A DNA stretch of 64,000 nucleotides from the NCBI GenBank assembly GCA_964036045.1, contig OZ038385.1, positions 60,979,919-61,043,918 of the forward strand, written 5' to 3'. Each line of letters opens with the position of its first letter. Position 1 is the stretch's first letter. Made by a program: the position numbers and the translations under genes. Below are positions 10,432 to 22,081 of this stretch, piece after piece. The notes under the pieces were generated by a model that was given only the letters and a program-made list of their open reading frames with translations, made no database searches and had not been told where the DNA came from. The stretch comes from Eutreptiella sp. 'Long Island Sound 2002'. Lineage: Eukaryota > Euglenozoa > Euglenophyceae > Eutreptiales > Eutreptiaceae.

Positions 10432-13400
10432 CTAGGGGGCGTCGGTTGTGGAAGAGGGGGCGTTCTCCTCGGCCTCAACGTCGTTGACGCCCTTCTTCCT
10501 CCTCTCACCACGAGTAGGCTTCTTGTCCTTGTCCTTGTTCTGGTTGTTCTGGTTGTTCTCCTTGTTCTTGTTGTCCGATCTGGGGACCCAGTTCCGCTTG
10601 ATCTCCTGGATCTCCTTGGCCAATTCGGTCCCCACCGACGACATCAGCTTGGCCAGCTCGTCCTTGTCCACCTCCATCTTGGCTTCCCGGATACCCGCGG
10701 GCGCACGCTTCTTCGACCCGTGCGCCTTCTTGTAAGCCTCCGTGTCGGCCTTGTGGACAGGGCATGTTCGGTGGTCATGGTTGAAGCCTCGCTTCCTCCC
10801 ATAACACACGAAACAGCCCTGAGGGTGAGCTCGTATGAACTCCCCAAAGGACAGCGGAGGGTCGCCAATGCGGCGAGGGTCCCTCTTCTCCTGCTTCCTC
10901 CAACCCTGCTGCAGGGGCTTCCAGTTTCCTGGCTTGCTCCCCGCGCTCAGGTTCTTGGCCACGAAGGCACACACGGCCACTTCGGCGGGCTCATCGTCGT
11001 CGTCATCGTCGACGAGAGTCTCATCGCCGCCGGCTCCCGCTGGGTCCATGGCATCTTCCCCGCCAGGTCCCTCGCCAACGTAGTTGACGTCGCGGTCGCC
11101 GGGCCTCAACCCGCGGGTGTGGTGGAGGTTTCGGTACTCCTTGAGTACTTCCTCGCCAACCCACTCCAGGATCTCGTCGCAGCTCATCCGCGCCGGGATG
11201 GGCTGCAGACGGATGGTCTGGCCGCTCAACTCACAATCGTCAAGGCGCCACATCGCGGTCTTCTCGCGATCGCCCGAGACGGTGATGAGAAGAGCGTTCC
11301 GCAGGGAGTGCCGTTTGACATCCCGGGCCACGTTCTTCTTCGCCCAAGCCACCACGTTCGAGTGATACTCTTTGGGGAGCATCATCTTGACCGTGTGGTT
11401 GGACTTGGCCCGCTTGGATTCCTCCTTGGTGACCCTCTTGATCCATGCTTCCGGTAGCATGGAGAGCAGGCGAGCCTGCTCGTCACCCTCGTTCCAATCC
11501 TCCACGTTGCGGCGGAAGAGGGTGTATTTCCCTCGGAAGTCTCGCCACTCTCGTAGGCGGATCTCCCGTCCATCATGCTCAAGCTTGATGGACTTCCAGC
11601 GCTTGGCAGCCACCTGCGGAGCGTCCACCCGCTCCTGCTCGTTGAGCCACTTCTTGGCGTCCTTGAGGGTCTTGATTCTCCCCTCCTTGGTCGCCACGAA
11701 GTATAGCTCGCCGAGCACTTCCGGCAGGCGGTACCTGAACCGTTTGAAGACATACTTCTCCGCATCAGCGGGAGGCAGGTCTTCAGTGACGGTCAGCCCC
11801 CAATCGTCCAGCTTCTCCAAGAAGCGGTCGAGGTTGAGGGGGTTGCCGTCGTACATGGGGGGCTTGATATCCTTCAAGTCTTCCCACACGGCGGCATCCG
11901 CGGCCTTAGAGACCATGAACGCCGGCCGCGAGGTCGACCGAGGTTCCCATCGGCCTCGCCCACGGACTCCCACGGCCGCCACGTCCATCTCCTCCATGGA
12001 ATCCCTGTGGCTACGCCGCGGTTCCTCCACGTACGCTGAACCAAAATGTTCACGCCGTACTCTTTCCATGTACGCTTCTTCATCACGGCGCTGGCGGCTG
12101 AGTTCAGCGGCCTCCCGTCGTACACCACGCGGCGGGCTGATGTCGAACTCCTCCAGGTCCAGGTCCAGGTTCTCACCTTCTCCGACATCCCACTCCACGT
12201 CTCCTCTGGGGACCTCGTCCCTGAGTCCACCATAGCGTCCTCCAGCCGTTGGGATTGGCACCGGGCCAGGTGGTGGCCCAGGTGGTGGTGCGGGGCGCCG
12301 GGGGCGTACCGGTGTCCGCGGTGGAGCACGGCGGTTTCGGTACTCCGCGCTGAGCCACTCATCACGCCATTCCTCACTGCCACTGCCGGGCGGCACGCGC
12401 TCGTTGCGGCGGCCCGCGCTGTGGTGAGAGGGGGCGGTGAGAGAGGGGGCACTGGCACTGGGGCGACTCCTGGGAGCTCCGCCGGGGGCGTGGGGTCTGC
12501 CTGGACCTGGTCCGGGTCCCCAGCCGTCGTCCGACGAGCCAGACTCCAGGGGTGGGTGGTCGCTGCCGACGCTCCCGCGGGCTTCCAGCGCGTCCAGCCT
12601 CTCCTGCAGGCCGCTGACGACGTTGGTCAGCGACTTGGTCTCGGCCCTGGCGATGTCCAGGTCCTTCTGCGCGCGCGCGGCGACCGTGGAGATGCGAGCC
12701 ATCTCGCTCTTGCCCGTGTCTACCTCCAGCTCGAGCAACTGGACTCTCCTGCGGAGGTAGACAATCCACCGCCAGGTGGTATCCGGGTCGCCGTTCCCTG
12801 GTGGGTCGTCGGGGTCCCCAGGGGGTCCTCCAGGAGGGCCTCCGCCGGGTCCGCCCGGTCCAGGGGGTCCTCCCCCGCCCGGTGGTCCACCTCCAGGGGG
12901 TCCACTTGGTGGGCGTCCTCCAGGGGGTCCAGAAGGTCCTCCGCCAGGGGGTCCCGGTGGGTCTCCGCCGGGTCGCCTCGGTGGGTCCGAGGATGGGCGC
13001 TTCCTCGTGATGCCGAACTCCATGTCGTCATCCTCGTCCATGTCGCCCCACCTGGGCGTCTCGGTCACGGAGGACTCGGAGCTCCGGTAGGGAGGAGGGG
13101 GATCCTCATCCTCACCTTCCGGTTCCATGGGGACGTCTCCGCCGCCTCCGCCCGTCCAAGCCACCACTTGGCGATGTCGACGGCCTCGTTCATCCCCGTC
13201 ACTGGCGGTGAAGAAGGGGTCACTGTCGTGGGGGTGTCCACCCGTTGGCCTCCGCGGCCTCTCGGGGGTCTTCCCCTTGCCCTTCCTCCGTCGATGGGCG
13301 GTGGTGCCACTGCTCCCACTGCTGCCCGTGTCCGCCTCATCCAGCTTCATGCTGGAGGAGGCGTCCCCTTCGAAAAGCTTTCGAAGGGTCTCCACTCGTG

Positions 13401-14813
13401 ATCCTCCCGGGGGAGTATCGCGGCGGAGTTTGGCCTCTGCCTCCTCCATGGCGGCGGCGGTGGCTGCAGCAGCTCGCGCTTCGGCTTCTTCCCGGGCACG
13501 AGCCGCCTCGGCTTCCCGGGCCTGCTGCAGCTGCGCCTTCTGCGCCTCCAACGCCGCCAGCTCCGCCTCCGTCTTGGCCTTCTCCTCAGCGACCTTCCGT
13601 CGCGCGGCCTCGATGGCTTCCTTCTTGGCGGCGTCCTCCTGGGCCTTAGCCGTCGCTTCGGCGTGGGCCCTTTCCTCCGCCTCCTTCATTGCCCTCTCTT
13701 GGGCAAGCGCCTCTTCCAGCGCCTTCACCTCGGCCTCCTTGCAGGCAATGGCCTCCTGCGTCAGGCGGGCTTCCTCGTCGGCTGCCGCCAACTCACCGTT
13801 GACCTGGGCAGTTGCTGCCCCATGGGCGGCTACGGCCGTGAGTCCGGCCGCAATGGCCGCCATGGACTGGGTGTGGATGGCCATGCCATGCGCCCACTCC
13901 GCAGCCTCCTCCTGGGCGATGCCGGCGGCGCCCTCCACGGCAGCGCTGTACTGCTTGGCCCGTTGCCGGGCAACCCGACGGTTGCAGGGCACCCCACAGG
14001 CGCGCTCACAGGCGCGCGCCACGTCCCTTTCGGGAGCGACGCTGCTGCTGGAGCTGGCCTGGTCGGCCGGCATCCTCCCGCGGTGGGCCGACTCCACGTC
14101 GCTGCTGGGGCCTGCTGGGGCCTGCCGGGCCCTCAGGAGCAGCAGACGGGCTTGGCCTGGGTCTGCTTGGCGACTTGGATGTAGTCGCCAAGGGTGGTGG
14201 AGCCGGGGTGGTGACCACCATTGGCCCGTTGGGGACTGGGGGCTGGGGTTCCGCCCTTGGCGCCTTGGGCGGCTTCGGCGGCCAGGGACTCCTGGTACTC
14301 CCGCCACCTCCGGTCCCTCTTCTTGTCCCCGGCGGACCGCTTCTCCTTCCCCGGAGACGCGCTGCTGCTGCCCTGCAGCCTGCGCTCGCTCCCCGGTTCC
14401 GGGAAGTTCCTCTCGATCACGTCCCACAGGGAGACGTTGATCGAGGCGCCCGACGGGTACACGTTGGGCTCCTCGTCCTCCTCAATCCCGTCGGGACGCA
14501 GGCCTTCGCCGGGCCTGTCCGGCCGGGTCCACGTCCTCCAGCGCCTCTGCTGGTGGCGGTACTCGTACCCTTCCGCCCGCAGCTAGTCCTCCACGGCCTG
14601 CAGGCGGTCGGGGGCGATGTCCGTGCGGAGCTCGAAGCTCCTGGGCATGCCGCCTTCGCACTGGGGGTGGCTGTGGCGGTAGTGCTGGTCCCAAACCAAC
14701 CCACGCAGCAGGCGTGCTGCATGGGGGTGGGGCCGCGGCCACATCCTGCCCGTTTCCTGCCAATTCACCATGGCAGCGGGGGCGTAGTTGATCTTGAGGT
14801 CCTTGATGTGCAC
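10432..14813 (-). pseudogene. gag: Ty3-like gag with coiled coil, collagen-like and zinc-knuckle parts
   Basis: The probable N-terminus starts at the ATG at 14813 (MHIKDLKIN...) and is interrupted by TAG at 14583-14585, then continues in frame to about 14133, where a frameshift is needed to enter the long frame ending at 10432. The long frame has an Ala/Glu/Lys/Arg-rich coiled coil (plus-strand 13,400-13,800), an acidic Ser-rich linker, a Pro/Gly-rich collagen-like block (12,780-13,000), a capsid-like helical region (11,250-11,900) and a zinc knuckle at about residues 1205-1222. The knuckle spacing is C-X2-C-X8-H-X4-C rather than the usual C-X2-C-X4-H-X4-C. A basic Asn/Lys tail follows. It would package element RNA in cytoplasmic particles. 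Both lesions sit in the N-terminal 230 codons, so the rest could still be translated from an internal start such as 14427. Confidence 0.75.
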
Positions 14814-15222
14814 TCGTTCAACTCAACGAACTGGTTGTGGTTGTTGAGGAGGGTGCTGCAGCACTGGATTGGAAGTGCGGCTGGTGCTGGTCAGCCGGTG
14901 GTTGTGGAGGTGGTTGACGCGGCCTTGCTGGTCGGCCGATGGGACTCCGGGTCGGCTGATGGGGCTGATGCAGGAGTCCTGGTCTGTGCACCTCTTTCAC
15001 GGTTGCTGCGCGGTCAGGGCGATGCTCTGGACGGCGCTGCTGGCTCCGTGACGAACTCGGCGCTGTCGCTGAGTGGCGCTGCGAGCCGCTGCGCTGCGCT
15101 GCGAGACGCTGCGCTGCGCTGCGAGCTGCGAGCTGCGCCGCACTGCTGCAACGCGCTGCTCGGGGTTGGTGGCCCCGAGTGGCACGCGAGGGTTGGGTAA
15201 CCCCGCGGCGGTGAAACGCTTT

Positions 15223-16573
15223 TGACGCGTTCCCGTGGGGGGGCCGGCCACGGGACGCTGCGGTGACACGCACAGGTGAGCAGGCAGGCAAGGCACTACG
15301 CTCACAAGGGCATCAATACGCTCGTGTCATGTGACAAAGCGTTTCAGAATCCTTGCCACTCTGCAAAGAGGGAACAAAAGTATGTACAACAACACATCAG
15401 GATATGTACACATGGGGTTAAGACTGGACTGGGGTAAGGGCATCACAGGACAATAGACACTCTATCCTAACTTGTATCCCAATCCCAGGTCCGACCCTCC
15501 CAGTGGCTGGTGGGGGCGGGGGCTCAAACACAACCCATGCCCTGCTCAGTCCGGACCCTGAAACCCTGCCAATGGGGGAGGTGTCCCGCCTAGCCACAGG
15601 CGAGTTCCTGGAAACCAAGGAGCTCCAAGGCCACCTGACAGTGGCTCCCTATGCTCCCTTAACGGCAGGTCCCAACTCCACTCTGAGCCAGAGATATGGC
15701 CCCGCCATTATCCCTCAGGAGTTGGTAGCTGAAAATGGGATGTTTCAGCCCAAACTGATATTAGCTTGAAAAACTCCAAAATTGACCTCTCTTACGGACC
15801 CGCCAGAGGTAGGGACGAGGCAACTGACCCTATGCCCTTCGAGTATGAACTCCCTGGAACCCTCACCCAACCTGGTTCCCTCTGAGGTCCCGGCATCAGG
15901 GCACCACGGATGAGTCAAGTGGGGTCATGATGCCGAAACCACCAAAATTGGCGTCATTCCCACGCATGGCTCGCCCGGCCAAGGTAAGGCCAATGGCTCA
16001 CAGGGTAGGAGGCAGGACCTAGGACTTATATCTGAGTGTACAACTTGGATTTAGGTCCGGGCTCCCTATGGGCTTAGAGAAATGGGGCCGCCAATTGACC
16101 ACACGGAAGGGGGAAATTGGGGTCCCAAAATTGGGTCATTTTGGCTGCCTGAAATGAGCCAAAATTCGGTGTGCTCCCAATAGTATATCTCCATGCCGGC
16201 TTGGAGATCGAATCCCCCATTCCATACGCGATCCACCCGGAGTCCAACGGAGACTCCCATGCCCTTGGCTCTCAAAGATCTCCATGCTACTCGGCGTGGT
16301 GACGATCCCAATGGGGTCCACAAATGCCAAAATGGCAAAATTGCCCACACTCACTTTGGGCTAGCACCTTAACGAAGGTGGCTCCGCTTCGCCCACGTGG
16401 TGTGTGGACCATGGGGACCAATGTGCCTATCACCCATGTCATATATGGTCCATTGGTCCAAGCGTCCGGCGTGCACGAAGGTTAGAACATGGTGCACGGC
16501 GGGCAGCAAAAGTGGAAAATTGCACAAAATGGCCAAAAATGCGCACACTCATGGTTAAGGCAAATGAGGCACA
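15223..16573 (-). repeat. 5' LTR of the Ty3-like element, 1,351 bp
   Basis: On the minus strand it starts TGTGCCTCATTTGCC and ends GGGAACGCGTCA, so it has TG...CA ends. It matches 23838-25188 in inverted orientation over exactly the same length, with few substitutions. Homology stops sharply at both edges. The bases just inside (15222 downward) do not begin with the TGG expected of a primer site for a complete tRNA 3' end, so the primer is unclear. Confidence 0.88.
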
Positions 16574-17515
16574 TGCCCGACTCGGACCGGAGTGTGCCAT
16601 AGGATTGGTATCAAGTCATGTTGGTCCAACATATCTTTTGGGTGTCGCCCAACTCCTCCGATATTGGGAATGGCAGGGTCGCCAAGTGAGCCCATGATTT
16701 GGGATAGTCCCAAATCGCCAACATGGCGGCCACGGTATGCCAAGCCTAAGAGGAGTTATTCGCCGGGTCCAAGATATGTTGGGCACCGATGTATGTACCC
16801 TCATATCATACTTGGGTCATGATGTCAATTGAGCGCAACGTTGAGATACATGGTCGCCACTTGACATCATGACGGGCCAAAAACGGCAAAATTGGCACAA
16901 AGACCCACAAAAGTGCATTGAAAGGTGCACAATTATATTATAATATCTTTGGCTTGGGTCGTGCAATTAACTAATCCTTCTAAACACAATGACTTGACAC
17001 CAATGACCTTCGATCCCACATATGTGCTCCACTTGGGGCGCCTTGAAAGGTTACGAGCGCTACTTCCCAAGTGGGCACATGAAAATATGGAAAATTGCAA
17101 AATACACACCTTGCTCCCAACGCACCGCTTCGGGATCACCACACAAGCTTCCCTTCACGAAGGTTAGGCTTGCGATTGACCGTAGGGAGTATGGAGAAGG
17201 GGCTTGCACAATATGAGGTCCATTGGCGGGTTCGGCTTGGAGCAATGGACCCGCCAAATGGGCACGCAACACAACACATGGCACATACCACATATTGCCC
17301 AAAAAGGTGGCTCCCACCACGATATGTCATGCCCCTCCAAGGGCATAACTTTGTGTCAATCGCTCATAGGAACTCAAGGAGAGTTCCTATGCAACACCAA
17401 CACTTGCGCGCTACACTCGAAAGTTATCTTAACGCACGCAATGTCATGGCCAAAGAGTTATAACGCAAACTCTACCCTATTGACCATGATCCATTACACT
17501 AGATTCGGGCCACCT
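16574..17515. other. Spacer flanking the LTR, no gene
   Basis: Mixed composition with many short open frames but no recognisable protein. One inverted repeat is clear: catgatgtcaa at 16818-16828 and ttgacatcatg at 16861-16871, an 11-bp perfect stem with a 32-nt loop. Confidence 0.5.
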
Positions 17516-18146
17516 CGCTCTCCTGTCGCCTCCCTGTCGCCTCCCTGTCGCCTCCCTGTCGCTTTTTTGGCACTTTTAGCCCCCTGTCGCTCCCCTGTCG
17601 CTTGCTTGTCGCTCCCCTGTCGCTCCCCTGTCGCTCCCCTGTCGCTCCCCTGTTGCTTCCCTGTCGCTTTCCTGCCGCCCTCCGGTCGCTATCCTGTCGC
17701 TTCCTGCCGCTTCCTGTTGTTTCCTGTCGCCATGCTAATTTTTGCCTGGCGCCTTCCTGTCGCTCTCCTGTCGCTCTCCTGTCGTTCCCTCCTGTCGCTC
17801 TCCTGTCGCTATTTCCTGTTGCCTCCCTGTCGCCCTCCTGTCGCTTGCCTGTCGTCTTCCTGCCGCCTCCCTGTCGCCTCCCTGTCGCCTCCCTGTCGCC
17901 TCCCTGTCGCCCAATGTGGTAACCTGTCGCTCTCCTGTTGCTTGCCTGTCGCTTGCCTGTCGCTTGCCTGTCGTCTTCTTGCCGCCTCCCTGTCGCCTCC
18001 CTGTCGCCTCCCTGTCGCCTCCCTGTCGCCCGATGTGGTAACCTGTCGCTCTCCTGTCGCTAGGCTGTCGCTTGCCTGTCGCTTGCATGTCGCCTTCCTG
18101 TCGCCTCCCTGTCGCGTACCCATCGCCTCCTTGTCGCCCAATGTGT
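17516..18146. repeat. CCTGTCGC tandem array, first copy
   Basis: Repeats of cctgtcgc with 2-3 variable bases make units of about 10-11 bp (ctccctgtcgc, ttgcctgtcgc and similar). The array also contains higher-order copies, including a stretch with gcccaatgtggtaa that recurs near 17920 and 18030. The block is stop-poor on both strands, producing Leu/Pro/Ser/Cys-rich or Gly/Asp/Arg-rich pseudo-proteins that I do not annotate. Confidence 0.92.
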
Positions 18147-18521
18147 TACCCTATCGATGGAATGCCACAAACACCTCAAACAGGCAGTTCGATAGTAACA
18201 AAAATGTTCTTTGTTCATGCCAAATTGTCAGATCTCGCCTTAGCAAACCTCCCCACAGGCGTGCAAAGCAATGATGCAAATCGCAGATCAATGGTCCAAT
18301 CATTTGCATTGTTTGACAATCATAAATTCCTAACACCCTTGGTGATCTACTATGCACATTTGCATGGCCGCTCAGCTGTAGGCTCGCAACCATTTTGCAA
18401 ATCAAAGTGAATCTCACAATTATGTAGTACACACGCCGCCAAGAAAAAGTACGTCAACTCATTATATTCGTATGATCCACCTCGGCTCTTAACTCGATGA
18501 AAAAGGCCAAACTTCTTGATG

Positions 18522-19364
18522 TTAGAGAATGCACGTACTCGTCCAAGAATGTGAAGGAGTAGGGATGTGCCCAGGTCGCCGTGCACTGCCAACGGATTGG
18601 CATACCATTGGATTGCTCAAGCACTCTGGCATTGCATGACCAACACCCAGAGCGTTGGAAACTACCAACAGGGCCACCCCAAGCCCACGGCAACAAGTGG
18701 CACACAAATTTTTGGAGCAGTCAACCGGCACTCGCGAGTTGCACAACCTCCAAGGATTGGTACACACTTTGTTGCGGTAGGCATTGGTGGTCAGGTTATT
18801 GCCATCCTCGTGGGCGTTCGGTGCCGCCAACTCCCTGCGTAGGAGGGTTGCAACCGTCCCTTCTCGGTTTCGTCGGGCCGTTGCCTCAGTACCATGCAAA
18901 GGCCCAGGAGGTGGTGCACTGGAGCTACGTGCCCGCACTCGCTGAGCCTCATCAAGGTCCTTGGCAAACATCTCGGCCACGTTCAAGAAATTGGACGAAA
19001 ACTTGATGTTCCAAGCCGGGGTGTCGTACTTCGTGTACTTTTTCAACACCTCTTCCCGTAGCTTCTTGACAGCAGCCAGCCAATCTGCCGTATTCATCCC
19101 GCAATACTTTGCGCAAATCCTCTTGCCACGCTCCGTCCCCAACCAGCTGCCGTGCTCGCTGTTCACAAAGATTGAGCCCAAGGCAGTTCGCGTGCGCCAT
19201 GGGGCTGCATTGTTGGCCAGAGCTGCCCATTGACCCAAGCCCATGCGCATGCATAAAGGCAGCAGGTACTCTACCTCACTTTCTTCATACGCTCGGTTCA
19301 CTGGAACCTCTTGTGGTGGGACGTCGGACATTAGGTGGGACTTGTCATTCCTACCCCAAGTCAC
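18522..19364 (-). CDS. Hypothetical protein, 280 aa, Cys motif near the C-terminus
   Basis: I do not recognise this gene. The N-terminal 140 residues are helix-rich with mixed charge and Trp residues (QWAALANN, TADWLAAVKKLREEVLKK), then comes a Ser/Ala/Pro/Arg linker. Near residue 210 it has a cysteine cluster, CNSRVPVDCSKNLCATCC, that could bind zinc. The end is hydrophobic. Composition is protein-like along the whole frame and it starts at ATG and ends at TAA. It lies between the two inverted LTR copies and beside a CCTGTCGC array. It could belong to an unrecognised transposon or be a host gene. Confidence 0.45.
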   Translation of the reverse strand: MTWGRNDKSHLMSDVPPQEVPVNRAYEESEVEYLLPLCMRMGLGQWAALANNAAPWRTRTALGSIFVNSEHGSWLGTERGKRICAKYCGMNTADWLAAVKKLREEVLKKYTKYDTPAWNIKFSSNFLNVAEMFAKDLDEAQRVRARSSSAPPPGPLHGTEATARRNREGTVATLLRRELAAPNAHEDGNNLTTNAYRNKVCTNPWRLCNSRVPVDCSKNLCATCCRGLGVALLVVSNALGVGHAMPECLSNPMVCQSVGSARRPGHIPTPSHSWTSTCIL

Positions 19365-20244
19365 CCGAAACTATCATTAGCAAACAGACTGCACACCACA
19401 ATTTAGGAAACTTGGGTTTGCAGCCCAAGCCCATAATGCGGCACAAAACCTGCCACAATGTTGCTGTGGCATACATCACATGTAAAAAACACCAACGTCA
19501 TTGTGTCACACATTGCTTGGCTTGTTTCCCGTCCACTGGAATTTTTGTGTCAAAAGTGGTTCATCGCAATGTAGATTGCTGCAAAGAGGGTTCTCTATCA
19601 ATGATACAGAGTCTGCGCTCAGCTCTGCAACACGTGCAAACCTAATGATGTGAGTGCTGACGCTATTCATGGTGCTTGTGATGACGCTTGTGCTACAACG
19701 GAATGACCAATTTTAGACCTTTAAATTTGGGCCCTACCTCCATGAGGCAAGTTTTGCAGCTGAAATTTAACCTTTGTTCGCGCCCCGACCACTAGTTTTG
19801 CCTCCGTAATTTCATACAGTTCCTACTTCTGGTCACGGACCTGTAGAATTGGTGTTTTTTAAAAACCATGGATTGTTTTTCTAGACTTTGCACGTAAAAT
19901 ATTTTGCAAGCTGTTGCAATGTTTTTTTTGCTACCATTCCATTGTATCATCTTTGAAACTCTACATTGATTTTCTTCTACTTTGCATGTAAAACATTTTG
20001 AAACGCGCTACACTTTTTTTGATTTATGCCTTGCACTGTTCTTTCAATGATCCACTTAGCGTATTTGGGAGAATAATTTCCAAACCTTGAACACTGAACT
20101 GAACACTATTTGGACTACCACCCACCCACCCCATGCTACAACGCCCCCTGGGCCTGATGAAAAATGATCTATCCAAGGGTGGAGATCTATGTTACACCTA
20201 ATGTTGGTCATCAGGAATGGTGGTCAGCATTGTAACACCACCTC
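19365..20244. other. AT-rich intergenic stretch
   Basis: Contains T-rich tracts and no frame with convincing protein composition. It separates the 280-aa frame from the 3' end of the next minus-strand gene. Confidence 0.45.
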
Positions 20245-20844
20245 TTAGATTTGCTCCCCCACTGGGCAGTGTGTGGAATCCCATGCATTGAAGACAGGGT
20301 CTTCGCGGTGGGCCTGAAAAGTTACAGAGTTTGAAATATTGTAAGCGGGAGAGATCACCCACCGTTTGGAACACTGGGGCATAATCTTTACCCAAGATAT
20401 TTTTACCCAAACTGTACTGTTGCACGCACAGAAATACATCAGGAACACTGGGCCCTCTTGGCAAAACAGGTACTTGCCTTGACCACCGGGGCACCATGCA
20501 ACCAGAAACAAAGCAGAGAGACATCCTTTGGCCTTGAATATGCTTCATGGTGCTGGCTGGGCCATGAAACATCACTGCCTCTTTGTGCACGCTCAAAGGT
20601 CCAACAAACAAACACTCAGAGAAAAGAGGGTGGTTGAAGTTCGATTGTGCTACACTCAACTTACCTTGTGGGTGCGTTTCCAAACAATCACCACGAAAAG
20701 GTGAGTTTGCGTTGCACACCCACTTCAGAGCAACCAAGTGCTCCTCTTATTACGATACCACACCGGCCCCCAGGCACTGTCCAAATTTCGGCACATCGTA
20801 CACCCCTTCCCGTGTGCTTGAACACCAGTGCCAGATAGAGAAAG
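20245..20844 (-). CDS. Spliced gene, 3' part, unknown product
   Basis: Exons inferred from splice signals that keep one frame open: last exon 20245-20313 (ending PVGEQI, TAA), a GC-AG intron 20314-20477 with the consensus GC donor AAG|GCAAGT and acceptor cttttcag, exon 20478-20614 (FERAQRGSDVSWPSQHHEAY and CFWLHGAPVVK), a 50-bp intron 20615-20664 (CAAG|GTAAGTT, polypyrimidine, ctgag), and exon 20665-20745 (HLVALKWVCNANSPF). Upstream the same frame reads DVPKFGQCLGA, but an 18-nt segment (20746-20763) with two TAA stops lies between them; it starts GT and ends AG. The 5' end is uncertain: other frames upstream also look plausible. The translated exons are rich in Trp, Cys and His and match no family I know. 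Confidence 0.5.
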
Positions 20845-21083
20845 CTGGAAAAAATCCCCAAACCTCCACACGATCATCCGACAGAACAAAGGATGCAACT
20901 CCCCCCACAGCAACCAAAGAAGTCCACAAAGCTGATAAAGTCCAAGGCTCTCGGTTGTCCCAAGGCAGCACAGGCACACACAGCCACGCGCGTGCCTGGC
21001 ACTACGAAATGCTCGTCATCGTTAAGCTTTCAGGCAGCATAGGCGCAGTCAGCAGTGCAAGATCACAGTGATGCGCAAGAGTC

Positions 21084-21682
21084 TCAACCGTTGGCGATGG
21101 CGTCGAGCAGGCCCCGTGTGTCCTCTCGTGTGCGGCAAACTTGCAAATCGTTCTCAACGTTTTCCTTGTGCAAATCCTGAAAATGCACAAGTGCGAAGCA
21201 CGTGTAAGCCCTCGACGCTACTACCCTCTGCGACATACATTCAGTTCTGCGCAAGCAGCGTCGACAGCATCAGCCGTTAAAGTCTTCAGATCGTCAAACT
21301 GCGTCAACAGACTGTTCATAATAGTCTGAGATAGTGGTTCATTGTTTGAAAGAGAGGAAGCGGCAAACTGAAAAAGCAGTGCACTTTGGCAAAGTGAATT
21401 ACCTGGACTTGATCAACCAGTTGTGTTTGTGTGTTCTCAAACTGCTCCGTCATTTGCTTCAGCGTGTCGCTGCAGGTTGAAGATTAGTGGGGTGCTGAGT
21501 TGTGCTGTGCTGTGCCGTGCGGTGCTGAAATTGTGCTGTGCTGTGCCGTACGGTGCTGAATGGTGCTGCGCTCTGCTGTGCGGGCGTTGTACACACACAC
21601 ACACACACACACACACAAGTACCTTTTCTTTCTTGTTTCTTCTTCTTGCGGCCTTGTCTGAGATAACGGAGAGCATGTTCAT
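21084..21682 (-). CDS. Small spliced gene, about 118 aa, probably coiled coil
   Basis: Four exons join in one frame: 21615-21682 (start MNMLSVISDKAARRRNKKEK), 21403-21469 (DTLKQMTEQFENTQTQLVDQ), 21239-21367 (ending TADAVDAACAELN) and 21084-21176 (DLHKENVENDLQ to IANG, TGA). Introns are 145, 35 and 62 bp. The last two have clean sites, CAG|GTAATT...tttttcag and AAT|GTATGT...attttcag. Intron 1 needs a GT inside the (GT)n run to keep phase 2. The protein has a basic N-terminus followed by Gln/Leu/Glu/Asp-rich helices with heptad-like leucines, suggesting a short coiled coil. No family is recognised. Confidence 0.6.
21591..21616. repeat. (AC)13 microsatellite
   Basis: Uninterrupted AC repeat on the plus strand. 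On the minus strand the GT repeat begins directly after KVL codons of the small coiled-coil gene and supplies its likely splice donor. Confidence 0.95.
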
Positions 21683-22081
21683 AACAGAAACTATAAACAG
21701 AAAATGTGAAAAGAAGAGGACAAAAATGCAACCAGAAACAATTTTTGGATTAACTCAATGAAATGCTTGCATAAATAAAAGTTCTTGCTGTCGGGACGAG
21801 TTCTTGCTGTCGGACCTGTCGGGGTCATTGCTGATCGGGAAAGTTTGCAGTTGACACTTATCTTTATCATTTAGTTCTCAGTTTCAGGCGAAATCTACCT
21901 GCGGAATGAATCGATAAAAGATGAAAATTCACCAAACGCTAAAAGTTTATCCATCTAACAATGAAATGACATCTTCATAAGAATCCAAATAAATGTAAAA
22001 CATTGGTTCTCATTTTCTTTACATATATCCACCTGTATAAAAATCCATGTACTATTTTGTCCCACTTGTTGTCTTCCACAG

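Larger units (their letters stand above)
6018..16573 (-). mobile_element. Ty3-like LTR retrotransposon, 3'-truncated
   Basis: Order on the minus strand is 5' LTR (16573-15223), leader, gag (about 14813-10432), pol (10388-6018). The domain order protease, RT, RNase H, integrase is that of Ty3/Gypsy elements. The element lacks a 3' LTR: nothing below 6018 resembles the LTR, and integrase loses homology after its first catalytic Asp. Gag carries an in-frame TAG and a frameshift, so this copy is probably not autonomous. A second, more severely deleted copy of the family lies inverted at 23532-25188. Confidence 0.85.

Noticed and set aside
6147-13401. Many plus-strand open frames across the retrotransposon
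   Set aside because: They are antisense shadows of pol and gag, whose minus-strand frames carry recognisable domains.
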